From positions 1,302,001-1,366,000 of the forward strand of contig SADC01001275.1 of assembly GCA_004194705.1 (NCBI GenBank): 64,000 nucleotides of DNA. The letters run 5' to 3'. Below, piece after piece: positions 45,488 to 54,671 of the stretch. Below the pieces are notes generated by a model, which was not told the DNA's origin, searched no databases, and saw only the letters and a program-made list of their open reading frames with translations. Origin of the DNA: Ditylenchus dipsaci. Lineage: Eukaryota; Nematoda; Chromadorea; Rhabditida; Anguinidae. Within the stretch, counting starts at the first letter, position 1. Every line of letters begins with the position of its first letter. The position numbers and the translations under genes are program-made.

Positions 45488-45949
45488 AATATAACGAACT
45501 TCTTTTTTGAAAATAGGTGTTCGTTATATCGAGCATTGCGGGTCTTCATGACAAAATTATTTTATTTTTGAAAAACGACCGGTAAAATCGGAACCCTCGC
45601 TATATTTCGGACTAGACTGGTGAATCACATTTGGAAAATGACTTTTAAAATGTAGCTAAAAAAAGTGTCGGTTCCTGGGTGGGAACGAATTTTCGGGGGG
45701 TTCGTTATATCGAGCGTCGACTGTATATACTTTTGAACGTTTACTAAACACTCAAAAGCCTGGTTGCAGATTACTTTAAAGCACTATCTGGTGCAGTTTT
45801 TCCTGCTCTGTCGAATAGTATCAACCGTTAACTAGAAAACGGCGTTTAAACACTTTTTTGTACATATTTTTGTATGAACAACGTTTTTGAAAAAAAAACA
45901 CAATGGTTTCTGCGAGCCAAAAATTTTTAATTATTCGTTTTCATTTCAT

Positions 45950-46290
45950 TCATTCCGGCGGTCCACCTTCCGCTGGCGGCCCGCCAGGAAAAAATGCCAC
46001 TTTCAAAGCACTGGCGGCATGCGCTCCACCGGCGGAGACGACGAAATTTTGAAAATGCCGGGGAAACTCGCCGAGGATGCGGCGGTGGCGGCGCTCGTTC
46101 TTGAAAATCCTCGGCGGTGGTAGCGCTTTTTATTTTTTGGAAAGGCGCAAGTATTTTCACGTGGTTGAAAAAATTGAAAATGTATTTAATATACAGGGTG
46201 TGTCAAAAAACTCCCTAATTTTGAAACGGTCACAACTCTTTTCTGGAGTTTGTCATTTCATCGATTTGCCCCAGGCATATTGACAAGACA
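45950..46290. repeat. CGGCGG-rich block and ACAGGGTGT repeat
   Basis: GGCGGTCCACC, CTGGCGGCCCGCCAGG and GGCGGTGGCGGCGC words crowd 45956-46125 and look like opposed arrays. At 46194 ACAGGGTGTGTCAAAAAACT begins a stretch similar to 9784 onward (inside the 9623 hAT), including CACAACT and TTTTCT. Ends are not clear. Confidence 0.45.
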
Positions 46291-46736
46291 ACAACTTACC
46301 CGGGCTTGACAACAGGCAAAATAGGTGAATTTCGGAACGAGTCGAGTTCTGCCCGTGTTCTGAAATTTAGTGCAAAATTTGAGCCATCTTATTTTTATTT
46401 ATATTATATTCATATATTTATAATTCTGCTCCAATTTTCGGAAAAATGAGGCAACTTTTTTTAGAGTGTGACTCGAATTTCGCCCCGCTTTTCGCTTTAT
46501 CCAAGAAGACCCCCTATTCTCGCATTGTCGAAAAAACTTCTATTTCAAAAACTTCTATTATTTTAACGCACCTGTAAAAAATCAAACACCTGCCTCGCTG
46601 GCTCTGCCACGTCAATTGGCCAACCATACCATCAAGCAAGGGCTGCCTAGGCTATATGGCAGGGTCTACTAGGCGGCCGCTAGGGAGCATGTAAGATGGC
46701 AAAGTCATGATCAGATTTTTTTAAAAGCATTTTACC
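46291..46736. other. 5' flank of the secreted-protein gene
   Basis: A more balanced patch lies at 46590-46690. No exon was identified there. Confidence 0.35.
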
Positions 46737-46743
46737 TATAAAA
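46737..46743 (+). promoter_or_regulatory. Candidate TATA box
   Basis: TATAAAA lies 236 bases before the ATG of the secreted-protein gene. A possible 34-base leader intron (GTGATT...TTTCAG, 46878-46911) lies between. The TTTCAG could instead be a trans-splice acceptor. Confidence 0.4.
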
Positions 46744-46978
46744 ATCAAGGGAGGCTCTAGTAGGGCGCAACTGCGGCTGCATCTCTGCTTCTATGACCAA
46801 CGGTGTTTCGTTGTATGATTTCGATTGATATTGATAAGTTGAGGCAGAACAAGCTGTTTAAAAGGAGAAGAATACAGGTGATTTTCAGTGTATTCTTTAC
46901 TTATATTTCAGCTTTATACATATTTGATAGGACTGTCAATTGGGTATTTTAGTTGCTAACTAGAAAAACAATTTAAAT

Positions 46979-48728
46979 ATGAAGCTTTTTAATTCTTCTA
47001 TTGCTTTGCTTCTCAGTGCTTTGTTTGTAGTCCAAGTAGTTGAGGTCGTTTCTCAATTCAGTGAGGAAAATAAAGGGGCTGATGATACTTTCCACGAAAT
47101 ACCGATACCAAAACAGCAGGAGATGATGATACCGTTGTCCCACCTAACCAAGAGTTAGATGATGAACAAACACAGCAGGAGTATCAAACAGAATCCATGT
47201 TAAAAGAAGAAGGAAATATTATGCCAAACGAAGATGATTCTGTTGCCCAACTCGGAACGGATTTGATGATGATAAACAAAACCAGGTTGAGAATGAATCA
47301 GAAAATGACAGCCAAGTCTTTTCCCAGGAACCAAATGCTATGACAGATCCAATGGGCGATAATAAAGATGACGAAACTTTCTCAAGCATTGGTGCAGAAA
47401 ACGGAGGTGAGTTCAATTTAAATAATAAAGCAGCTTTAAAACTTTGTCATCTGAAGGCTCGACTGATGAGATTTCCGGAACAAACCCATTCCTCAAACAA
47501 ACTCTCAAGAGTCTGAGTTTGACAACTTTAACGGTGAAAGTTTTTTAAGCCAGCCAGGTCTTGGCGACAATGAAAATTTAACTGATATTGAAGGCTCACT
47601 TCCAGCTGAAACAGTAAGTTACAATTCAGAAACTGCACCACCAAGCCACCTTACTGCTCCGGAACCAGCCGCTTCTCCTAAAGATGACCATAAAAGGCTG
47701 CCCCTGTGACTGCTAAAAAGCTACTCCTGTAACTGCCAAAAAAGCTGTTTCTCCTAAAGCTGGTCCTCATGGAGGTAAACATCCAGGTAATTCAAAATTT
47801 TTAAATTAAATATAGCCTTCATCCTTAATTAAAGTTTTTTTGCGAAATCGTTATTGGCCGTCTAAAGAAAATGGTTATTTGACAAAGAAAAGCAAGGCGG
47901 GAGTAAGACAAAATTTTGAGATTCAAAACTTGGGAATTTTCCCTTTTCTCAAATGAAGAGAAATTTGGAATTCACGCGGCACCAACCTAACTCTATCAAT
48001 AATTTTTTCGAATTATTTTTGTTGAAATTCATAAATTTTCCTAAATTTTCAAATTCCAAATTTTTCTTAATCGTGATATAAGCCCCAAAATAAAGCTTTG
48101 GTAGTTTAAATTTTAAAAAAATACTGAATTATAAATATGTTTCTGTTATTAAATTTGTTTAGAATTTAGCTCGAAAAGTAATTAAATCGTACTAAATATT
48201 TATTTAGACCCAAAAGCTAAGAAAGCTGCTAAAAAAGCAGCAAAGAAAGCCGCAAAGGCTGCCAAAAAAGACAAACTTTTTAAGCCTACTGCTGACTTCA
48301 CTAAAGAAGTCGACGCTCTTATCCTCAAGCACAAAATAGTTTTGAAAGGAAAGCCAGATCTTAGTGTTAAAGTAAAAGAAGTTCTGACTAAATATGGCGT
48401 CCATAAATTTCAAAAGTCTCCTACAACAAAAAATGTTGAGAAGTATAATGTGTGGATTAAAAATCTGCACACAGATCTTATTAACAAAGCTCTCCACGCA
48501 AAAGATATTGACCAAAAAATGCACGATAAATTGATTAAAGAAATAGGAGAAAATAATGACCCAAAAGGACTTGCTGCAAAGTTTCATGATGCTAAACCTG
48601 CTAAAGCTAAAGGAACAGGCAAAGGAAACATCAAAGTTAACACCAAAGGAAAAGTCAAAGTAAACGTCAAAGGGAAGGGTAAAAACAAAGTTGGAAAAGG
48701 TGGAAAAAAACCAAACCCTAAGAAGTAA
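46979..48728 (+). CDS. Secreted acidic then lysine-rich protein, 3 exons
   Basis: Exon 1 (46979-47406) starts with a clear signal peptide, MKLFNSSIALLLSALFVVQV, followed by an Asp/Glu/Gln-rich segment. Exon 2 (47457-47774 or 47786) is acidic and ends with Ala/Pro/Lys repeats of the TAKK type. Exon 3 (48208-48728) opens with AKKAAKKAAKKAAKAAKK. It then has a helical region with FTKEVDALI, KVKEVLTKYGVHKF and NVWIKNLHTDLINKAL, and ends in GKGKNKVGKGGKKPNPKK. The phases of exons 2 and 3 agree with either donor. AATAAA at 48828 follows. The frame breaks in about five places (near 47100, 47255, 47485, 47693, 47715), two of them in A-runs, yet each piece keeps the same composition. I do not recognise the family. 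A secreted gland or extracellular-matrix protein is possible. The H1-like Lys tail is only compositional. Confidence 0.7.
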
Positions 48729-48827
48729 GAATTACAAAGGACAGCGTTGCAAAGATAAATTTTTATAAATGTGATTGCCTTTTCATGTAAACGATATGTA
48801 GAATGGATAATCATTTGTAGAAAAGCA

Positions 48828-48833
48828 ATAAAA
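48828..48833 (+). terminator. Poly(A) signal
   Basis: AATAAA lies 100 bases after the stop codon of the secreted-protein gene and is the first such signal downstream. Confidence 0.6.
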
Positions 48834-48865
48834 AATGTTACTGTGTTTGTATCTGAGTGACTATC

Positions 48866-48965
48866 AAGTGAACTCTCGATATAATGTGCATTCTCAGGAC
48901 GAAAAAATGCACACTATATCAAGAGCGCGCCGTATCAAATCAAGATTACGTTAAACCTATATTAA
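48866..48965. repeat. Pogo-like fragment
   Basis: GTGAACTCTCGATATAATGTGC faces GCACACTATATCAAGAGCGC around a short loop. It resembles the 20112 mini-element, but the CAG termini are lost. Confidence 0.55.
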
Positions 48966-49237
48966 CATTCCCACATCAAATTTGTGTTCAACATGGCTGA
49001 TTTACGACCGTGGGTAATAAATAACCCCCTCCCTAAAAAGGGTCATAAATAACCCCCCTTAGTACCGCCTAATTGGCGCTGGCCCACCGAAGCCTAATCC
49101 TGAAAGATACCCCATAAATAACCAACACCCCCCTCCCCCCAAAAGGGGGTTATTTGAGGGAGGTTTTTTAGGGGGGGGGCGGTTATTTATGAGTTTGTAC
49201 GTGATTAGCTTGTGAACCACTCTTTTAAAAGGGGGGG
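48966..49237. repeat. AAATAACCCCCC arrays
   Basis: ATAAATAACCCCCC words face GGGGGTTATTT words, as in the ends of the 27720 element. A TCTGACACC-family half (ATCAAATTTGTGTTCAACAT) lies at 48975. Homopolymer runs make the ends uncertain. Confidence 0.5.
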
Positions 49238-49330
49238 GGGGCGGCGGCGGTTTCAAATCATAATGCGAATATTTTGAACTCTCAGGTTCAAATCCCTCTG
49301 GGTGCACACCCTATTTTTAAATCTTTTTTT
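49238..49330 (+). repeat. tRNA-like T-arm repeat
   Basis: CTCAGGTTCAAATCCCTCTG followed by GGTGCACACCCTATTTTT contains a box B match, GGTTCAAATCC. Upstream it shares CAAATCATAATG, GAATATTTT and AACTC with the minus-strand copy at 54345-54425. No complete cloverleaf was seen. Confidence 0.5.
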
Positions 49331-49471
49331 AGTGAGTTAACTCATTACTACGGCCAAAAAGACTTGGGGAATCGATTAGAACCGTTTCCTGCACTGCTTT
49401 TCTGTCAGTGAATACCTTAATTTTGCGATTTCATGCAAATGACCATCAATATAAAGGAAACGAACCAGAAT

Positions 49472-50129
49472 TAGAGATGACGCCTTTAGCTTTTCGGGAC
49501 GGGGCGGGACAGGATTCAAATTCGAAATTTCGGGACGGGACCCCGGGACAGGGAAGATTTTCGGGACGGTCATAAAAAATTTCCGATCGGGAATTTCAAT
49601 CCTATATGCTTTATTCATCTCTCAAACAAAACAAACAATTTAACTAGAACTACTACTAGGACTCCGAATTATTATTCTCCAGCAGAGGCAAGCTGCGGTT
49701 GAGGAACATGATCATCTCCGCCTTCTTCGGTCCAAATTTGTCCTCTGTAGTCGTACACATCGCGTGCAAGAGAGAAGATCGACTCGCTTGCGACACTTGT
49801 TGCTGGGCTTACAGATACCTCATCGCGAGCTTTGCCAGTGTTGGGAGGTATTTTTGTTTTGGTATTACCAAGGGGTCGTTGTAATTAACAACGGTCCCTC
49901 GGTACTTGTTGACAACTTGTTAATATCGAGGGTTGACTGTAATTAGAAGTCGAAAGTAGTTTTTGACAAATTGAATTTTTCGGGACGGACAAGACGGAAT
50001 TTAAATAATTTTTCTTCGGGACAGGACACCGGGACGGGACAGGTGTCAAAAATTTCCGGCGGGATTCCGGGACTGGACGATTCTCTAAAATTGACGGGAC
50101 GGAATTGTCCCGTCCCGTCATCCTCTCTA
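49472..50129. mobile_element. hAT element, TIR TAGAGATGACG, with hATC fragment
   Basis: The left TAGAGATGACG and the right inverse ...CGTCATCCTCTCTA are flanked by an exact ACCAGAAT duplication. Both ends repeat CGGGACGGGAC. Inside are a piece of transposase (49684-49852, minus) and a pogo-like end TCGAGGGTTGACTG (49928-49941). At 658 bases it is a deletion derivative. Confidence 0.88.
49684..49852 (-). pseudogene. hAT dimerisation domain fragment
   Basis: The minus strand reads YLPTLAKLAMRYL, then in the next frame VSPATSVASESIFSLARDVYDYR, here broken into its parts YLPTL, PATSVASESIFS and ARDVYDYR, and then PKKAEMIMFLNRSL. P..S..SE.IFS is the core of hATC (PF05699). Two frame changes occur. 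It shows that this MITE-like element descends from an autonomous hAT. Confidence 0.75.
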
Positions 50130-50137
50130 ACCAGAAT

Positions 50138-51384
50138 CCATATACTTTGGTTTTTATCGCCTCCTCCTCTACCCCTTTTATTGACTTCTCACAAGGTAAT
50201 ATCAACTTTTCAGAGTCAGAATTTCATGAGCAATCACGTGAAAATGTTTTCACACGAAAGTCGACTAAGAAAGTGAGGTAGCTTCCGAAGGTTTTACCTA
50301 GCAAGAAAAGAGTATACTCGAAGGGTAGGATGGGATATAATCTGACATCTTGCAATGTTTTTTAACTTCAGCTCCCACTTTATGGTAACCTCTGTTTGAT
50401 AGCTCAAATAGAAGCCTAGAATCCGGGCTGAACATTAGTATGCAAAACCATATGCATTTGTATAAAAAATCAGAAAAAATTATCAAAAATATTCGGGTCC
50501 AAGGATATTTTTCTGGCAGGTTCGTGGAAAGCTTAACACGCAAAAGCCGACTGTAACTTTCGGGTGTACAGGACTGACTTTTAACGCTGAGCACGACGGC
50601 GCAAAAAATTTTCGTGAAAAGGTGTGAGTGGAACGGGTAAAATAGCTCCTAAAAATAGGTCACTTTCACGTACTCCTGCCCACCTGGAATTTGAGAAAAA
50701 TATCGGTGGTACTCCTCAAATTGAAGCAGCACTTAGATGTATGATATACCGAAATGGAGAGCGTAATCAGGGTTATCTATTGCGCCCAAACTTGTATCTG
50801 AGTGGTTTCAATCTACCAGAGCATTTTGGATTTTTCATTACAAGCCAGTTTTAACCATAAAATGGTCCTAGACATGTCATAGTTGCGTTTAACTTTTCAA
50901 TACGTGGTCAACACTGGTAGAGAAATTCAAGAGCTCCAAGATAGGCAAAAAGTCAGCACAAAAATTACGCAAAAGCTTTTCAGAAATTGCAGAAGAAGAG
51001 GTAAGACCAGCAGTTTCCCTAAAATTGAAATTTGAAGGATACCTGGTTGGCATATTCTTGGATAATTTTCTAAAGAAAATTGAGAGTATATATATAGCAA
51101 AGTGATCAGCGTGAAAAATGCAACAGAACTAGTGCAAAGACTCACAAGACAACAAGCGAATATAACAAAATACAAGGCAAAACAATTTGACTCCAAAACC
51201 CTACAGAAAACCATGGTCTTTCAGACGAGAAATCATCGACGCCGAATTCATTGGCCGCGGAATTTATCCACACCAAATTAATCGACTTTTTATATTTCAA
51301 ATTAATCCTTTTTGTTTTGTGAAGAACTCCTGTCATTTTATATGTTTTTTTCATAGTTCAACACCAGTTCTGATGGATGATCCA
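50138..51384. other. Intergenic; possible worn ORF
   Basis: Coding-like pieces on the plus strand (about 50620-51280) include RSLSRTPAHLEFEKNIGG and EKFKSSKIGKKSAQKLRK in different frames. I know no matching domain. Upstream, GCTGAGCACGACGG (50587) recalls 42771. Confidence 0.25.
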
Positions 51385-51830
51385 TGCACCAACCAAACCA
51401 AGTGGTCGTCAATTTTTATGCGAATTTTCTTTATTGTTTTCAGGGTTGAAAATAGAGTAGTTCACGGTCGGTTAACCGACCGACCGGGTATTTGGCCAAA
51501 AAAACCGACCGAAAACCGGGTACAAAAAAACGGGAAAACCGAAAACGGGTACAGCAAAATTTCGGTTAATTTACGACAAAAAAAAACGAAAACCGGGTAC
51601 AAGCCGGTTAACCGACCGAAAAAAAACTGAAAAACCGTAACCGAAAACCGGGTAGCCAAAATCCCGGTTAACCGAAAACCGGGTAAGGCCCAATTAACCG
51701 ACCGTGAACTACTCTAGTTGAAAACCTGTTATTGGAACTAATTCGAGAATTATAAAGATAGTTAGACAGTAGTAAAATTCCGTCTCGTATGGTATTTTTT
51801 GAGATTTCGTAATATCGCTTAAATAACAGT
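51385..51830 (+). repeat. AAGTGGTCGTCA family copy split by a hAT MITE
   Basis: CCAACCAAACCAAGTGGTCG starts the copy. It is interrupted at 51453-51716 and resumes as TTGAAAACCTGTTATTGG. The family word TTTTCAGG(G)TTGAAAA precedes the insertion. Confidence 0.65.
51453..51716. mobile_element. hAT MITE, TIR TAGAGTAGTTCACGGTCGG
   Basis: TAGAGTAGTTCACGGTCGGT is inverted exactly at the right, and GTTGAAAA flanks both sides. The body is filled with AACCGACCG and AAAACCGGGT words. No coding capacity. It is inserted in an AAGTGGTCGTC repeat. Confidence 0.9.
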
Positions 51831-52075
51831 TGGTGTGCCGTCAATTCTTTCACGGTCAATTCGTCCACAGATCAATTAATCCACAAAAAATTAATGTCTT
51901 AATTTATTAAGACCAAAATTTTGTTTTGACTGACTAGAATTTCAATACCGTGCATAGGAACCCAAATCCAAAGTGGTCAACCCGAAAAATTTAGGAAATA
52001 ATTCTGATTGGCATACAACTAATTTTAGGCTGTACTCGAATTGTCAAGCTGGAAGTCCACCTGGAGGCAGGATTG
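51831..52075. other. Spacer with CAATTCGTCC-like words
   Basis: GTCAATTCTTTCACGGTCAATTCGTCC at 51840 is a short iteron-like stretch, here in two adjacent pieces. No gene was found. Confidence 0.35.
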
Positions 52076-52664
52076 TTCTAACGCCGGCGTTTGAAGGCGT
52101 TCTTTAAACGCCGGATAAACGCCGCGTTTTAAAAGCGTTACGCCGTAACCTGTGTTTTAAAACTTTGAGTTTAGCTAAACTTAAGTTTATTTGAGGTCTA
52201 AACATGACTGTATCTCATCACAGAAAAGTTATATCAAAATTCAGAAAAGTACATTTTGTTCAGCGTCACAATTTGAGTTTAGGGGGTAGGAAAAAAATTC
52301 AGACCCATTTTTCCTGTAAAAAATCGAGAAAAACGACCTTGACTATGCTAAACTCAAGTTTGAGCTTGAGTTTTGAAAACACTGGTCGCAACCCAAACAA
52401 ATGCCGGCGTTTGTTAAACTCCGGCGTTAAAGTCGTTGTTAAATTATATACAATAAATTGTTCTATAGTATTTTGGTGAACTTTTTTATTCAAATAGAAT
52501 AATGAACAAGTTTACATGTAAAGTACTTTATAAATGATGGGTAAGCTAAAAAATTGTAAAAGCATCAACAAAAATTTTTTGCCTGACAAAATCTAAACGC
52601 CGGCGTTACGCCGGCGTTTAGATTTTTTTGGCGTTTAATAAACGCCGGCTGCCTGGCGTTAGAA
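52076..52664. mobile_element. Element of AACGCCGGCGTTTAA words
   Basis: TTCTAACGCC and GGCGTTAGAA form the ends. Both subterminal zones are built of AACGCCGGCGTTT and related words. The middle is AT-rich. The target duplication is not evident and no transposase was found. Confidence 0.65.
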
Positions 52665-53283
52665 AAATTCTGGTTAATGTTCTAGAAAGAAGAGCGTCCA
52701 TATTTGTTAGGCCAAGCGCGGTCGGATCGCGTTGGACGGCGCCCCAATATGACTGCAACCTCAAAAATAATGTAGACATGATTTCGTGTGAAGACGGAAG
52801 TTTTGAAATGAATCGATGAATTCGGCAGTGGATAAATTTGGTGGTCGATGGACTTCGTGTGGATGAATTCGTTGTCGATGAATTCGGCGCCACCCGACGA
52901 AAACTGATGGTTGTACTCTTTCTATGTTTTAGCATACTTTTTCAATTTGAAAACATGTTTTTACCAAGCTAAATTTTTTTACCAAAATCGACTTATTGCC
53001 GCGGAGGACCGAGGTAATGAATAGTGGAGGGTGCCTGGATTCTTTAAAAATAATAAAATTCGATTTCATAACTGAATGTATATTATCTCTAATATACACG
53101 CGTTTTTATACATCCAGAGTCACTTTTAAGTGCGTTCAAACCCTCCCTCCCTTTTATTTCCTCGCCAAAACCAAGCTGAGCGGATTACTGGCACGGGACG
53201 CGCTCCGCGCAGGTCTTCAGACTATACTTACTTGCAATTAAAAAAGGAATGTTGCAATTAAATTTGGAAAAAAGAAGTCAGTA
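52665..53283. other. Intergenic with iteron-like words and a module relic
   Basis: GTCGATGAATTCGGC-type words recur at 52812-52895. A truncated hairpin-module copy, ATACATCCAGAGTCACTTTT, lies at 53107-53126. No gene was found. Confidence 0.4.
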
Positions 53284-53452
53284 CAGTCAACCCTCGATTC
53301 AACGTCACCCCAGGGACTGGCCCATAGGTGACGTTAAATCGAGGGGACGCTAAAGCGGGGGTTCACCTTGACTAAATTTCAGTCAAGGCCGACAAATTGG
53401 TCCATTTTCGGGTGTCGTTAAATCGGGGTGACGTAAAATCGAGGGTTGACTG
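53284..53452. mobile_element. 169-base pogo-like MITE
   Basis: CAGTCAACCCTCGATTCAAC and the inverse ...AAAATCGAGGGTTGACTG lie between TA dinucleotides. Inner copies of the GTTAAATCGAGGGGACG type occur twice. Confidence 0.82.
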
Positions 53453-54060
53453 TAATGTAAAAATATTTGTAAAAACAATTATTATATTATTTTATTTCGT
53501 CAATTCTGAAGCAGAAAGCTATAATAAGATATGAAGTTCGAAAGAGCCTAGTCAGAGGTTCGGTCAGGCATGGTAAGAAGTTCGGCCGAGGTATGAACAA
53601 CCAGGAACCTCTTTTCATCCTCCACAGACAATTTTCTGGGTGATGTATATCGATAGAGGTTCAAAAGAACCTCTAGCCAACCTATCGACATTCAAAAGAA
53701 CCCTATCCGAGGTTCGATGGAGGTTCAAGCCTCCGTCGAGGTTCGGCTGAGCATCCAAAGAGTATCGGAAAAATCATCAGTGTTTGTACAAGCCGAAATC
53801 GCCTTGTAAAGCCAGCATATTTTCGATAAAATTTTCTAAGCTTTTTTTTGAGTGCACATGTTTCTATATATCAATGTGTAGCCACGATTCTAGGCTTTCG
53901 TTTGGGCTATATACAGAGAAAATGAGGTATAATTAGAACCCTAGTACCAGAGCTAAAATTAAAACAGAAATACTCGAAAATGTCCGATTCCGTGCTATCC
54001 TACCCCAGTTAATAAACAAGGGCGTCTATCACCACAGCTGTATTCCCAGCACATGTTTGT
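53453..54060. other. Intergenic with a GAGGTTCG-type block
   Basis: GAGGTTC(G) words recur at 53555-53755, for example GAGGTTCGGTCAGGCATG and CGAGGTTCGGCTGAGC. No gene was found. Confidence 0.4.
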
Positions 54061-54260
54061 TTGCAGTCACGAAACTCAAGTCTAACAGTAAAATGCCTTG
54101 CAAGCATCCAAAAACAGGCAGTGACAAATAAGAGCGGAATAAATAACAATCAAGGCTGTGGGAGGAACCCGAAAATTATGGATTTGCGAATAAAACGAAG
54201 GATTCAGGGAAATCTTGGCTTTTCAGTCCGCTCTAGTAGCTTATGAAACGTTGTGTCGAT
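54061..54260 (+). pseudogene. Possible worn Tc1-like helix-turn-helix piece
   Basis: The frame SRNSSLTVKCLASIQKQA followed by GCGRNPKIMDLRIKRRIQG has the G-R-x-P-K...D..I.R spacing of the second DNA-binding helix region in Tc1-like transposases. It is short and isolated. Confidence 0.25.
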
Positions 54261-54344
54261 GGTTTAGTTGGATAGCCAATAGCCTTAGCATCATTTTGAT
54301 ACCAAACTTGTCAATGAAATGTGAAAAAATGGAGTAAAAAATAG

Positions 54345-54425
54345 GGTACACCCAGGAGATTTGAACCTGTGAGTTTAAAATATTCTCATTATGATTTGCA
54401 ATCCCCCTCCCCCGTTTAATCAAAA
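54345..54425 (-). repeat. tRNA-like T-arm repeat
   Basis: On the minus strand CACAGGTTCAAATCTCCTGG is followed by GTGTACCCTATTTTTT. It is homologous to the plus-strand copy at 49238 over about 80 bases. Confidence 0.5.
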
Positions 54426-54436
54426 TTTATTGTCTA

Positions 54437-54671
54437 CCGTATTTCCTGTAATTTCTCCCACTCCCCCTCTAACTTCAAGTGGTCTAAAAATTCGGTTTTC
54501 GTTTACTGCTTCAGCTGAGTAAAAAATGCCTGAGAGGGATTTTCGAAACCTAATAGGCACTTTTTACACAGCTTAAACAGTAAATGAAAACAAAAGTTTT
54601 AGACTACTCGAAGTTTGAAAAATTGCATCTCTGTAATTATTTCCCCGTAGAAGAAATTACATAAAATACGG
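54437..54671. mobile_element. CCGTATTT-family element, TA-flanked
   Basis: CCGTATTTCCTGTAATTTCT is inverted as ...GAAATTACATAAAATACGG with TA outside both ends. Inner inverted pairs include TTTACTGCTTCAGCTGAG and the AGCTTAAACAGTAAA side. Confidence 0.75.

Larger units (their letters stand above)
43906..45723. mobile_element. Pogo-like element with an inverted gene cargo
   Basis: It starts CAGTCGACGCTCGATATAAC and ends with the exact inverse, with TA on both sides. Arms of about 190 bases include the module AAAGTTCGTTCCCACCTAGG also seen at 8941 and 22732. Its inner TIR-like hairpin (at 44087-44098 and 45488-45550) has been opened by a 1389-base palindrome, 44099-45487. Confidence 0.85.
42985..45935. 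mobile_element. Outer foldback unit holding three other elements
   Basis: The left arm (42985-43137, then 43521-43588) pairs with the right arm (45726-45935). For example GCACCAGATAGTGCTTTAAA is inverted near 45780, and TTTGGCTCACAGAAACCATT near 45905. The left arm is split by the 43138-43520 element. The loop holds the foldback at 43631-43875 and the pogo-like element at 43906-45723. Confidence 0.8.

Noticed and set aside
45927..46160. Arg/Ala-rich ORF in the CGGCGG block
   Set aside because: Composition comes from GC-rich words, and no splice signal or domain is present.
48204..48814. Phe-rich minus-strand ORFs opposite the lysine-rich exon
   Set aside because: They are antisense shadows of AAA/AAG codons in the real plus-strand exon.
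52618..52935. A 105-codon Ser/Arg/Thr-rich minus-strand ORF
   Set aside because: It overlaps the right end of the 52076 element and a run of GATGAATTCGG-like words. No domain was recognised.
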